From a marine group bacterium Sva0996 bin134 (GTDB taxonomy: Bacteria > Actinomycetota > Acidimicrobiia > Acidimicrobiales > Bin134), in assembly GCA_002239105.1 (NCBI GenBank), contig MPNQ01000004.1:85075-149074 (forward strand): a stretch of 64,000 nt of DNA, written 5' to 3'. This document shows, piece by piece, positions 38,894 through 47,323 of the stretch (within the stretch, counting starts at the first letter, position 1; every line of letters starts with the position of its first letter). The position numbers and the translations under genes were made by a program. Below the pieces are notes generated by a model. It did not search any database. It worked only from the letters and a program-made list of their open reading frames with translations, and was not told the DNA's origin.

Positions 38894-40377
38894 GCAGCCC
38901 ACGACTCGCCGTATGGGCCCACAAAAGCGGTTGGATCGCGGCGGGCTCCTTGGCGGCCGGCGGGCTGGTGGCGCTGTCAATGCCCCCCTGGGGATGGTGG
39001 CCGCTGGCCCTGGTGGGCCTGGTGGCCTTCGAACGCCTCATAGCCGACCAGCCGATCGGGGCAAGGGCGTGGCGGGGATTCGGGTTCGGGGCGGGCTGGC
39101 TGTTTCCAGCCACATTCTGGATGGTGGATTTCACCCTCCCCGGCTATCTGGCCGTCTGCGTGGTGTTCTCGGTGCTGTACGGCCTGGCCGGAGCCGCCTG
39201 TCCGCCCGGGCTCAGCCGGTGGGTGGCGCTGCCCGGCCTGTTCGTGCTGGCCGGGGCCATCCGGTGGCGCTGGCCGTTCGGCGGGGTGCCCCTGGCCACC
39301 CTGCCCATGAGCCAGGTGGATACCCCGTGGGCCACCACCGTGCGGGTATTGGGGCCATTGCTCCTGGTAGGGGTGACCGTGGCCCTGGCCATGGTTCTGG
39401 CCGCGGCACTGGAGCGCCGATGGCAAGCCGCACTAGCCCTGGCCGTAGTGGTGCTGGGTTTCTTGGGCTGGGCCGCATTGGCTCCCCGGGGCTCCGCAAT
39501 CGGCACCATCGACGTGGCCGTGGTCCAGGGGGGCGGGCCACAGCGAACCCGGGCGGCCAACACCGAACCGGGGGTGGTGTTCGAGCGGCACCTGGAAGCC
39601 AGTCAGTTGGTCCAGTCGCCGGTGGACCTGGTGGTGTGGCCCGAAGACGTGGTGGACGTACACGGCCTGTTTGCCAATAGCGAAGAGCGGCTGCGACTGG
39701 CCGTGTTGGCCCAAGAGCTCGACGCCACGCTGGTGGCCGGGGTGGTCGAGGACGTGTCGGCCACCGAAGCGGCCAACTTCGCGGCGGTGTTTGCTCCGGA
39801 CGGAACCATGCTGGGCCGCTACGACAAGGTGCGGCTGGTGCCCTTCGGCGAGTACGTGCCGCTGCGGTCGCTAATCGAACCATTGGCCCCCGACTACCTG
39901 CCGGCCCGAGACATGCGCCGGGGCGACACCCCGGCGGCGCTGGACACTCCGGCGGGCCGCCTCGGCGTGTCCATCAGTTGGGAGATCTTCTTCGAGGACC
40001 GGGCCCGAGACGCCATCGGCAACGGCGGCGAGGTGCTGTTGAACCCCACCAATGGGGCCAGCTACTGGCTCACCATCGTGCAAACCCAGCAGATTGCCAG
40101 TTCCCGGCTGCGGGCCTTGGAAACCGGCCGCTGGGTGGCCCAGGCCGCCCCCACCGGGTTCAGCGCCTTCATCGACCCCGACGGCAACGTCCACCAGCGC
40201 ACCGCCGTCTCCGAGCGCAAAGTCATCCAAGCCGAAATCGACCTCCGCACCGGCCAAACCCTAGCCACCCGCTCCGGCCCCTGGCCCATGCTCGCTATTG
40301 CATTGGCCGCCCTTCTAGCCGCCTGGCTGGGCCACCAGCGCAGCACTACCCCACCAGCCCGCAGCAAAGCCCGCTGA
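38890..40377 (+). CDS. lnt: Apolipoprotein N-acyltransferase homologue with Ser in place of the catalytic Cys
   Basis: This 495-aa membrane enzyme would N-acylate lipoproteins. Several membrane segments fill the first 220 residues, followed by the nitrilase-like domain. Two of the three catalytic residues are present, Glu252 in VWPEDVV and Lys313 in YDKVRLVPFGEYV, but the nucleophile position reads I-Ser363-W-E, where E. coli Lnt has I-Cys-Y-E. The rest of the loop (NPTNGASY, RLRALETGRW) is well kept, so the gene is not decaying. The ATG overlaps the hemY stop; lipoprotein genes elsewhere in the window fit its role. Confidence 0.88.
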   Translation: MSSPRLAVWAHKSGWIAAGSLAAGGLVALSMPPWGWWPLALVGLVAFERLIADQPIGARAWRGFGFGAGWLFPATFWMVDFTLPGYLAVCVVFSVLYGLAGAACPPGLSRWVALPGLFVLAGAIRWRWPFGGVPLATLPMSQVDTPWATTVRVLGPLLLVGVTVALAMVLAAALERRWQAALALAVVVLGFLGWAALAPRGSAIGTIDVAVVQGGGPQRTRAANTEPGVVFERHLEASQLVQSPVDLVVWPEDVVDVHGLFANSEERLRLAVLAQELDATLVAGVVEDVSATEAANFAAVFAPDGTMLGRYDKVRLVPFGEYVPLRSLIEPLAPDYLPARDMRRGDTPAALDTPAGRLGVSISWEIFFEDRARDAIGNGGEVLLNPTNGASYWLTIVQTQQIASSRLRALETGRWVAQAAPTGFSAFIDPDGNVHQRTAVSERKVIQAEIDLRTGQTLATRSGPWPMLAIALAALLAAWLGHQRSTTPPARSKAR

Positions 40378-40815
40378 CTAAACCTCCACCATGAGGGTTA
40401 CGGGGCCGTCGTTGGTTAGGTCTACGGCCATCATGGCGCCGAAGGAGCCGGTGGCTACGGTGGCGCCTAGGGTGCGGAGTTCGGCGACGAGGTCGTCAAT
40501 CAGGGTGGCGGCTTGGTCGGGGGCGGCGGCGGCTAGGAACGAGGGGCGGCGGCCGCGGCTGATGTCGCCGTAGAGGGTGAACTGGCTCACTACTAGGAGC
40601 TCGCCGCTGGTGTCAGCCACCGACAGGTTCATGTGGCCGTTCTCGTCGGTGAAGATGCGCAGGTTCCACAGCTTGGAGGCCATCTTCTTTACCGTGTCGG
40701 CGTCGTCGTCGTGGGTCACGCCGATCAGGCAGCACAACCCGGGGCCGATCTCCCCGATCACCTCGCCGTCAACCCGAACCCGGGCCTCAGCAGCCCTTTG
40801 AACCAGCGCTCGCAC
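40378..40815 (-). CDS. dtd: D-aminoacyl-tRNA deacylase
   Basis: This 145-aa enzyme removes D-amino acids from mischarged tRNAs. The SQFTLYGD segment (about residues 78-85) and the C-terminal TNDGPVT carry the two active-site motifs, including the Gly-cis-Pro-type loop. The GTG start gives the standard RALVQRAAEARV opening; a longer upstream frame is unrelated. Its stop lies directly against that of lnt (no bases between). Confidence 0.94.
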   Translation of the reverse strand: MRALVQRAAEARVRVDGEVIGEIGPGLCCLIGVTHDDDADTVKKMASKLWNLRIFTDENGHMNLSVADTSGELLVVSQFTLYGDISRGRRPSFLAAAAPDQAATLIDDLVAELRTLGATVATGSFGAMMAVDLTNDGPVTLMVEV

Positions 40816-40890
40816 GGGGCAAAGATAACCGCTGATCCCAGTACCTGAGCATTTGCCAAACCCGCTGAATTCCGAAAGCCTTGTGGGGCT

Positions 40891-42156
40891 ATGGTCTCGG
40901 CGGATCGCCCGCTCAAAATCGCCCTTTTGTCGTACCGGGGCAAGCCCCACTGCGGCGGACAAGGGGTGTATATCCACCACCTCAGCCGGGCGCTCACCGA
41001 CCTCGGTCACCACGTTGAGGTGCTGAGCGGACAGCCCTATCCGGTATTGGATGACAGGGTCCCGCTGCACCAGCTCCCCAGCCTCGACATCTTCAACGAC
41101 GCCCACCCCGGACGCATGCCCGGATTTTGGGAGATCAAGTCGTGGGCTGATGCCGCCGAGGTGGGCTCGTTTATGACCGGCGCATTCTCGGAGCCGCTGG
41201 CCTTCTCCATCCGAGCGTGGCAGATGCTGCGCTCCCGAATGGGGGAATTCGACCTGGTTCACGACAACCAGTCGCTGGGCTACGGATTGTTGGCCATCGA
41301 ACGAGACGGGCTGCCGGTGCTGGGGACCATCCACCACCCCATCACCGTCGACCGCCAACTAGAGCTCGAACATGCCCGCACCCCAGTAGAGCGGCTGGGC
41401 AAGCGGCGTTGGTATTCCTTCACCCGGATGCAGTCCCGGGTGGCCCGACGCCTCCAGCGCATCATCACCGTGTCGGAATCGTCGCGCGACGACATCGCCC
41501 GCGACCAAAAGGTGCCACGCCGGCTCATGCACGTGGTTCCCGTGGGCGTGGACCCCGAACAGTTCCGCCCGCTGCCCGGTGTGGAGCGCCGCCCCGAGCA
41601 GATCATCACCACCGCCAGCGCCGATGTGCCCATGAAGGGCTTGCGCTACCTGCTCGAAGCAGTGGCCAAGCTCCGCACCGAGCGAGATGTGCGCCTCATC
41701 GTCATCGGCAAGCCCCGCGAAGGGGGAACATCGGCGGAGGCCATTGCCAGCCTGGGCCTCAGTCAGGTGGTGGAGTTCATCTCCGGGGTGCCCGACGAGC
41801 GCATCGTGGAGCTGTACGCCACTAGTTCGGTGGCGGTGGTGCCGTCGCTGTACGAGGGATTTTCGCTGCCCGCCATCGAGGCCATGTGCAGCGGCACACC
41901 GCTGGTGGCCACCACGGGAGGGGCGCTGCCCGAGGTGGCCGGCCCCGACGGCCAAACGTGCGTGTCGGTGCCTCCCGGCGACCCCGAAGCGCTGGCCGCC
42001 GCGGTGGGCCGGGTGCTGGACGATCCGGCCATGGCAGCCCGCATCGGAGCGGCCGGGCGGGAGCGGGTTATCAGCCGATGGAGCTGGCGCCACACTGCGG
42101 AGCAAACGGTGGAGCACTATCGGGCGCTGCTGGACGAGTGGCAGCCCGACCGATAG
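40891..42156 (+). CDS. Glycosyltransferase family 4 protein
   Basis: This 421-aa GT-B fold enzyme has an N-terminal acceptor domain beginning KIALLSYRGKPHCGGQGVYI and a C-terminal donor domain with the SLYEGFSLPAIEAM motif, the EX7E pattern that binds the sugar nucleotide. It is probably soluble or membrane-associated. It begins a three-gene run with a methyltransferase (33 bp downstream) and a terpene-cyclase-like protein, which suggests transfer of a sugar to a lipid or cell-surface acceptor. The sugar and acceptor are unknown. Confidence 0.9.
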   Translation: MVSADRPLKIALLSYRGKPHCGGQGVYIHHLSRALTDLGHHVEVLSGQPYPVLDDRVPLHQLPSLDIFNDAHPGRMPGFWEIKSWADAAEVGSFMTGAFSEPLAFSIRAWQMLRSRMGEFDLVHDNQSLGYGLLAIERDGLPVLGTIHHPITVDRQLELEHARTPVERLGKRRWYSFTRMQSRVARRLQRIITVSESSRDDIARDQKVPRRLMHVVPVGVDPEQFRPLPGVERRPEQIITTASADVPMKGLRYLLEAVAKLRTERDVRLIVIGKPREGGTSAEAIASLGLSQVVEFISGVPDERIVELYATSSVAVVPSLYEGFSLPAIEAMCSGTPLVATTGGALPEVAGPDGQTCVSVPPGDPEALAAAVGRVLDDPAMAARIGAAGRERVISRWSWRHTAEQTVEHYRALLDEWQPDR

Positions 42157-42189
42157 TCGCAACTACCAACCCCGGTTTTTGAATCAACC

Positions 42190-42942
42190 ATGCTGACTGT
42201 TGACTACAACCGCCTGGGGTTGCTGCCGGGAGAGCGGCTACTCGATTTGGGATGCGGGTTCGGCCGCCACGCCTATGAGGCCGCCCGGCGGGGCGCCCAA
42301 GTGGTGGCCTGCGATCTGGCATCAGCCGAGCTGGCCCAAGTGCGGGCCACCTTCGCGGCCATGTCCGACGCCGGCGAGCAGTACCACGGAACGTGCCAGG
42401 CCGCTCAAGGCGACGCCACCCGCCTGCCGTTCCCCGACCATTCGTTCGACCGGGTCATCGCCTCGGAGGTGCTCGAGCATGTGGACTCCGACGATGCGGC
42501 GCTGGCCGAGCTGGCCCGGATCCTGCGCCCCGGCGGGGTGCTGGCCGTGACCGTGCCCACCTGGTTTCCCGAGAAAGTGTGCTGGGCGCTGTCCGATGAA
42601 TATCACGCCCCCAAGGCCGTCGGCGGCCACGTGAGGATCTACCGGCGCCGCGAACTCCGGCGTCGGCTGCGTCGCGCCGGTCTGGCCCCCTACACCGGCC
42701 ATCATGCCCACGCCCTGCACAGCCCCTATTGGTGGCTGCGCTGCGCGGTCGGCCCCAACCGCGACGACCACCGGCTGGTGGCGGCTTATCGTCGGCTATT
42801 GGAATGGGATATTGTTCGCCAACCGAAAATCACTCGAATCGCAGAACGGATCCTGAGTCCAGTGCTGGGCAAAAGCCTGGTGCTTTACAGCCGAAAGCCA
42901 GGATCGGAAAGTCCAAGGGAGACCGAGCTTGTCTTCGCCTGA
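42190..42942 (+). CDS. Class I SAM-dependent methyltransferase
   Basis: This 250-aa protein has the SAM-binding LLDLGCGFGRHAYEAA near residue 20 and, further on, the post-motif LEHVDSDDAALAELARILRPGGVLAV typical of the UbiE/Methyltransf_11 group. Its C-terminal part is long and rich in Arg. It overlaps the next gene by 14 bp. The target may be the product of the preceding glycosyltransferase or of the following cyclase-like protein. Confidence 0.88.
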   Translation: MLTVDYNRLGLLPGERLLDLGCGFGRHAYEAARRGAQVVACDLASAELAQVRATFAAMSDAGEQYHGTCQAAQGDATRLPFPDHSFDRVIASEVLEHVDSDDAALAELARILRPGGVLAVTVPTWFPEKVCWALSDEYHAPKAVGGHVRIYRRRELRRRLRRAGLAPYTGHHAHALHSPYWWLRCAVGPNRDDHRLVAAYRRLLEWDIVRQPKITRIAERILSPVLGKSLVLYSRKPGSESPRETELVFA

Positions 42943-44008
42943 ATCCCACAACCAGAGGGAAACTGACCTCGCCGGGCCTTCCCCAGCCGACGTTTTGTCG
43001 GCCTCCGATCTCGCGCTAACCGCCGACAGCATCGCCGAGTGGCAACTGCCCAACGGCATGATCCCCTGGTTCCCCGGCGGCCACGCCGACCCGTGGAACC
43101 ACGTGGAAGCGGCCATGGCCCTTACGGTGATGGGCCGGCGGGCTGAAGCCGAGCGGGCCTACCAGTGGCTGGCGGACAACCAGCGTCCTGATGGCTCCTG
43201 GCACCAGTACTACGTGGCCGACGGCGTGGAGCAAGACAAGCTGGACGCCAACTGCGTGGCCTATGTGGCCGCCGGGGTGTGGCACCACTACCTCTGTACC
43301 GGCGATCGGGCCTTCTTGGAGTCGATGTGGCCGGTGGTGCAGCGGGCAGTGGACTTCGTGCTCGATTTGCAGCTCCCCCGAGGCGAGATCCGCTGGGCCC
43401 GCCACGCCGATGGCACCCCGTGGTCGTTCGCCCTGCTCACGGGATCGTCCAGCATCTGCCACAGCCTGCGGGCGGCCATCGCCGCCGGCGAAGAACTGGG
43501 CAACGAGCGGCCCGATTGGGAGCTGAGCGCGGCCCGGCTGGCTGATGTGATCCGCACCCAGCCCGATGCCTTCGCCCCCAAGCACCGCTGGGCCATGGAC
43601 TGGTACTACCCGGTATTGGCCGGGGTGGTCACCGGCCAGGAGGGCCGAGCCATGCTGGCCTCCCGCTTCGACCGGTTCGTGATGGACGGCCTCGGGGTGC
43701 GCTGCGTGTCCGACAAGCCCTGGGTGACCGCGGCCGAGACCTGCGAGTGCATCATCGCCCACCTAGGCGTGGGCCGCCGCGACATCGCTACTGAGATGTT
43801 CGAATGGGTGCAAGACCTGCGGGCCGACGACGGCTCCTACTTCACCGGAATGGCCCACCCCGAACGCACCCACTTCCCCGCCAACGAACGCACCACCTAC
43901 ACCGCCGCCGCCGTCATCCTCGCCGCTGACGCCCTCTCCGGCGCCTCCCCCGCCTCTACCCTGTTCTCCAACCACCGCACCCTCCCCGAACTCATCGCCA
44001 TCGGCTAA
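42929..44008 (+). CDS. Prenyltransferase/squalene-cyclase-like barrel protein
   Basis: This 359-aa soluble helical protein shows repeats of the DGSW type (DNQRPDGSWHQYY, RADDGSYFTGM) that mark the alpha/alpha barrels of terpene cyclases, prenyltransferases and some glycosidases. No DXDD cyclase motif is visible, so a cyclase reaction is not supported. The start is a TTG, with AAGGGAG seven bases upstream, overlapping the methyltransferase gene by 14 bp. The association with a glycosyltransferase and a methyltransferase suggests a modified glycolipid or polysaccharide, but a GH15-like glycosidase is an equal alternative. Confidence 0.72.
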   Translation: MSSPESHNQRETDLAGPSPADVLSASDLALTADSIAEWQLPNGMIPWFPGGHADPWNHVEAAMALTVMGRRAEAERAYQWLADNQRPDGSWHQYYVADGVEQDKLDANCVAYVAAGVWHHYLCTGDRAFLESMWPVVQRAVDFVLDLQLPRGEIRWARHADGTPWSFALLTGSSSICHSLRAAIAAGEELGNERPDWELSAARLADVIRTQPDAFAPKHRWAMDWYYPVLAGVVTGQEGRAMLASRFDRFVMDGLGVRCVSDKPWVTAAETCECIIAHLGVGRRDIATEMFEWVQDLRADDGSYFTGMAHPERTHFPANERTTYTAAAVILAADALSGASPASTLFSNHRTLPELIAIG

Positions 44009-44026
44009 GGCCCGGGACTCCGAGCG

Positions 44027-45010
44027 TCAGGTCTGAATTAGATTCTCAGGGACCTCCACTAACAGCGAGGGATCCGGTTCCACTACTGCCACCCGCGAGT
44101 TATAGGTATCGAAAAGCCGGCGAAGTACCCGGCGGGTCTCTGGTTCTGAGTACCTGGCAATCCCGTCGATGTTGCCGGCCACATACTCTTCAACTCCACG
44201 CACTGAGACGCGGTCTTCGATTCCGACGTAATCAGCGAGAGACCGGGCTGTTCCTATCCTGTCTTCGAGCGTCAGGATCATGGGCCGAAAGCCCTGTTCG
44301 ATGTTGGCTTGGCATTTGGCGACTAGCGCCTCGGTTGGGCCTACGGTCACATGGATCGCAGTGTCGTTGACCATGAAATCGCCAGCTCTGCCTGTCTGTT
44401 GGTCGGCGGTCGTGTAGCTCTGGTTCTCGATTTCAAGATCAGTGTGTCTGATCTCCAGAGTCGCTCCCACGAGATGCTGCGCCACCGCTCCAACTGTGTT
44501 GCCGCCTTTGTCTCTGGCGGCGGCTAGCAGTCCGTCAAACATGTGACGAGTCTGCTTGTTGAAGTCAATCTCCAGTGGGAGGCGCTGGCGATCATAGAAG
44601 TCAGCCCGAATACGCCAGACCATTTTCTCCTGAAGGAGACTGATGACGGAGAGCTTGTCATCCTCGACCAGTTCTTCGAATTCACCCGCAGCGACGGAGC
44701 CGTTTACCACCACTTGAAACGAGCGGGCGAGGTCTTGGCTCCCACGACTCGTGCGACCCCCCTCACTGGCGAAGGGACGGTCCTCTCCGTGTCGAGCGAG
44801 GATGCTCTTGATTCGATTGCCGCCGAGAAGGCTCACTTGAGAACCGGTGAACCACTCGTCTTCATCGAGAGGGAAGTGAGTGCTCATGTGCTCGCACATA
44901 ATGAGCCCGACGGCCATGACATTGCGGTTGACCGTCCCATCGTTGCGCTGAGCCTCATACCACTGCTCAATGTCAGCATCGAGCACGTCGGCAATACCCT
45001 CAGCGTTCAC
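44027..45010 (-). CDS. Probable type II restriction endonuclease (DUF4928-like)
   Basis: This 327-aa soluble protein is encoded directly behind, and overlapping by 4 bp, a C5 cytosine methyltransferase; genes in that position are usually the matching restriction enzyme. Its C-terminal half contains AGDFMVNDTAIHVTVGPTE followed by a KCQANIEQGFRPMILT stretch, which resembles the nuclease-like core I associate with the DUF4928 group, though the classic PD-(D/E)XK residues are not obvious. Base composition is visibly lower in GC than the flanking genes. Confidence 0.72.
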   Translation of the reverse strand: MNAEGIADVLDADIEQWYEAQRNDGTVNRNVMAVGLIMCEHMSTHFPLDEDEWFTGSQVSLLGGNRIKSILARHGEDRPFASEGGRTSRGSQDLARSFQVVVNGSVAAGEFEELVEDDKLSVISLLQEKMVWRIRADFYDRQRLPLEIDFNKQTRHMFDGLLAAARDKGGNTVGAVAQHLVGATLEIRHTDLEIENQSYTTADQQTGRAGDFMVNDTAIHVTVGPTEALVAKCQANIEQGFRPMILTLEDRIGTARSLADYVGIEDRVSVRGVEEYVAGNIDGIARYSEPETRRVLRRLFDTYNSRVAVVEPDPSLLVEVPENLIQT

Positions 45011-46182
45011 ACAGCAGCCTTTGCAATTTCTTGTCGTCCCATCGCCAATGCAGCAGGCACCAGCGCATGTTCAGCGAGCCATTCGATCACTGGCACACAA
45101 ACTGCATCACCGAAGCCGAACAACGCCTGGGCATCGGTGACCGCGGAATAGTCGAACTCATCTGGAACCCCCTGAAGGCGGGCGTATTCGCGCGGCATCA
45201 TCCATCGTGCTCGTACTCCATTCGGAGAGACTTCAACGACTGCCTGTCGAGAAGAACCGCCTCGTGCTGTGCGGAGACAGCCGGAGATGTCGTCTGAGCG
45301 GATTTCCCACACAGGGATCCCATTGCGAGTCCGGCGGTAGGCGGTGCGCCATTGGGTAATCCCATCCTGCCCAAGAAGAGCTAGACGATCTTGATGGAGG
45401 GGCGACAGCGATCCGATGAACTTTCCAAACCGCTTACCGTCCCACCACCGCTCATCGCTGGCGTCGAGACGTACCACCACATCGCCTAGCCTGCGATCAG
45501 TCCGCAGGGGAATCGGTACCGGAAGCTCTTGAAGCATCAGGTCTTGATTGGCCCTCACGAACGCGGCCACCGACTCAGAGCGGAGCGGTCCAGCCATACC
45601 CGAAGCCGCGCCGCCAAGTGGTTCGAGAGTGCCAATGATGAACAAGCGGGGTCTCGACTGGGGAACAAACCAGCTTGCATCCACAGTCAGCACATCACAG
45701 AAGTACCCCAACTGATTGAGCTCCGCGATCGATGCTCGAAGGTCTTCGCCTCCCCTGGAGGACACGAACGAAGGCACGTTCTCAATCATCACCACGGGCG
45801 GGACTCGCTCTCCCATCTCCCTCAGGACTCGGGAGAACTCAAAGATCAGCCCCGACTGCTCCCCCTCCAATCCTCTTCGATATCCGGCTAGTGACAGGTC
45901 TACACAGGGAAAACTGGCCGTCGCGACATCGACGCTTGGCACCAAGCAGCCCTGAACATCCCGAACGTCGCCAAGAACATAGTGAGCTGCATCAAAGTTA
46001 GATGCGTACACCGCCTGCTTGACCGGCTCGACGTCATTGGCCCACACCACGTCGATGCCTGCCCTCTCCACACCAGCCCTCACCAGGCCAATTCCGGCGA
46101 AGAACTCCGCTGCTGCCAAGCGCCGATGCGAGTGCACAAAATGACCATAGCCGTGGCCAGTGACACTTACGGGGACCAACAT
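45007..46182 (-). CDS. DNA (cytosine-5) methyltransferase
   Basis: This 391-aa enzyme has motif I AAEFFAGIGLVRAG, motif IV SFPCVDLSLAG with the catalytic Cys, motif VI ENVPSFV, and the conserved C-terminal REYARLQGVPDEF. The region between about residues 200 and 320 is the target-recognition domain and is specific, so its site cannot be read from motifs. It is translated with the endonuclease-like gene and is divergent from vsr, with only 29 bp between start codons. The start may be later (GTG at 46137). Confidence 0.93.
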   Translation of the reverse strand: MLVPVSVTGHGYGHFVHSHRRLAAAEFFAGIGLVRAGVERAGIDVVWANDVEPVKQAVYASNFDAAHYVLGDVRDVQGCLVPSVDVATASFPCVDLSLAGYRRGLEGEQSGLIFEFSRVLREMGERVPPVVMIENVPSFVSSRGGEDLRASIAELNQLGYFCDVLTVDASWFVPQSRPRLFIIGTLEPLGGAASGMAGPLRSESVAAFVRANQDLMLQELPVPIPLRTDRRLGDVVVRLDASDERWWDGKRFGKFIGSLSPLHQDRLALLGQDGITQWRTAYRRTRNGIPVWEIRSDDISGCLRTARGGSSRQAVVEVSPNGVRARWMMPREYARLQGVPDEFDYSAVTDAQALFGFGDAVCVPVIEWLAEHALVPAALAMGRQEIAKAAV

Positions 46183-46211
46183 GACGAAGACGCCGCCGAT
46201 ACCATCGGCCT

Positions 46212-46658
46212 ATGAGCGGGTTGCCGGAGGGGTCTTGGGCTTCTTCGGAGGCCACCCGCAAGTCGATGCAGGGCAACCGCAGTCGCGACACTAAGCCGGA
46301 GTTAGCGGTGAGGTCGGCGGTACACCGGCGGGGACTGCGCTATCGGGTGGCGACTCGGCCGTTGCCCGAGCTGCGACGGACAGCCGACCTGGTGTTCCGC
46401 AAGGCCAAGATCGCGGTGTTCGTGGACGGCTGCTACTGGCACGGCTGCCCCGAGCATCACACCCAGCCGGCTACCAACCCTGAGTACTGGTCGACCAAGA
46501 TCACCGGCAACATCGCCCGCGACCAAAACACTGATGCCCATCTGGCCGAAGCAGGCTGGACGGTCCTGCGCTTCTGGGAACACGAAGATCCCGAATCCGC
46601 CGCCGACGCTGTGGAAAAGTCCGTCCGAGCCGCCCTCCAGGGGCGTGGTGCTACCTAA
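46212..46658 (+). CDS. vsr: Very short patch repair (Vsr) endonuclease
   Basis: The 148-aa product nicks beside T:G mismatches made when 5-methylcytosine deaminates. The family motifs MQGNRSRDTKPELAVRSA, RTADLVFRKAKIAVFVDGCYWHGCPEH and WTVLRFWEHE are all present; the Asp and His/Cys residues of the metal-binding core are in the middle motif. Its place beside a C5 methyltransferase is the usual one and protects the host from the mutagenic effect of methylation. Confidence 0.94.
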   Translation: MSGLPEGSWASSEATRKSMQGNRSRDTKPELAVRSAVHRRGLRYRVATRPLPELRRTADLVFRKAKIAVFVDGCYWHGCPEHHTQPATNPEYWSTKITGNIARDQNTDAHLAEAGWTVLRFWEHEDPESAADAVEKSVRAALQGRGAT

Positions 46659-46700
46659 ACGGGAGGAGGCTGCCAGCGGCGGAAACCCTGGATACTGGAG

Positions 46701-47276
46701 CTAGCGGATAATTCCGCAGGCGACGCGTCCTCCCGCTCCGCCAATGGGCTGGGTGATGTGATCATCAGGGTTTTCATGGATGACCAACGTGGAGCCGTCG
46801 GCATCGAGCAGAGCTGGCATTGACCCATCGGAAACAGTAACCAACGACGTGAAAAACTCTGCTTGGGCAACGCCATCGGCCGCCGCGTACAGGTTGGGAA
46901 GGTCGCCGTTGTCGTGGTTATCCACCGTACGCTGAGGATTTTTCAAACCGTGCTGTGGTTCGTCGGTAGCGGTGATGTGCCCGCCAGCCGCTTTGAAATC
47001 AGGTGTGCAGGAGCCAACACTGTGCAAGTGGATGCCGTGAGCACCCGGGGTCAGACCATTCACGGCAACCGTTATGAGCACTCCGGTCGGGCCCTGTTCG
47101 AAGTCGGCGGTGCCCAAAACGTTGCCATCAGGGTTGATCAAGCTAGCTGAGGCTGTGGAACCCACGCCGTCGGCCTCGTAGGCATTCCCGTCTTCGTTGC
47201 CGCTCCCGCAAGCTGCGGCCACTAAGGAGAAGCAGGCAACAAGAGCGAAAACCTTTCCAAATTTCCAAGAAAGCAT
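46701..47276 (-). CDS. sodC: Cu-Zn superoxide dismutase, lipoprotein
   Basis: This 191-aa protein starts with a signal peptide ending in VAAACG, so Cys23 would be lipid-modified and the enzyme held outside the cytoplasm. The metal ligands are in HGIHLHSVG and the NPDDH segment, and the C-terminal GGAGGRVACGII carries the second Cys of the disulfide and the conserved Arg. It removes superoxide outside the cell membrane. Composition is lower in GC than the genes further to the right. Confidence 0.92.
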   Translation of the reverse strand: MLSWKFGKVFALVACFSLVAAACGSGNEDGNAYEADGVGSTASASLINPDGNVLGTADFEQGPTGVLITVAVNGLTPGAHGIHLHSVGSCTPDFKAAGGHITATDEPQHGLKNPQRTVDNHDNGDLPNLYAAADGVAQAEFFTSLVTVSDGSMPALLDADGSTLVIHENPDDHITQPIGGAGGRVACGIIR

Positions 47277-47323
47277 GGGGTCAAGGTTACATCGTGTTAT
47301 AGGCCCAAACGCGCCAACCGGTT

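Noticed and set aside
44027..46658. Restriction island as part of a larger mobile element
   Set aside because: I saw no integrase, transposase, flanking repeat or tRNA target site on either side.
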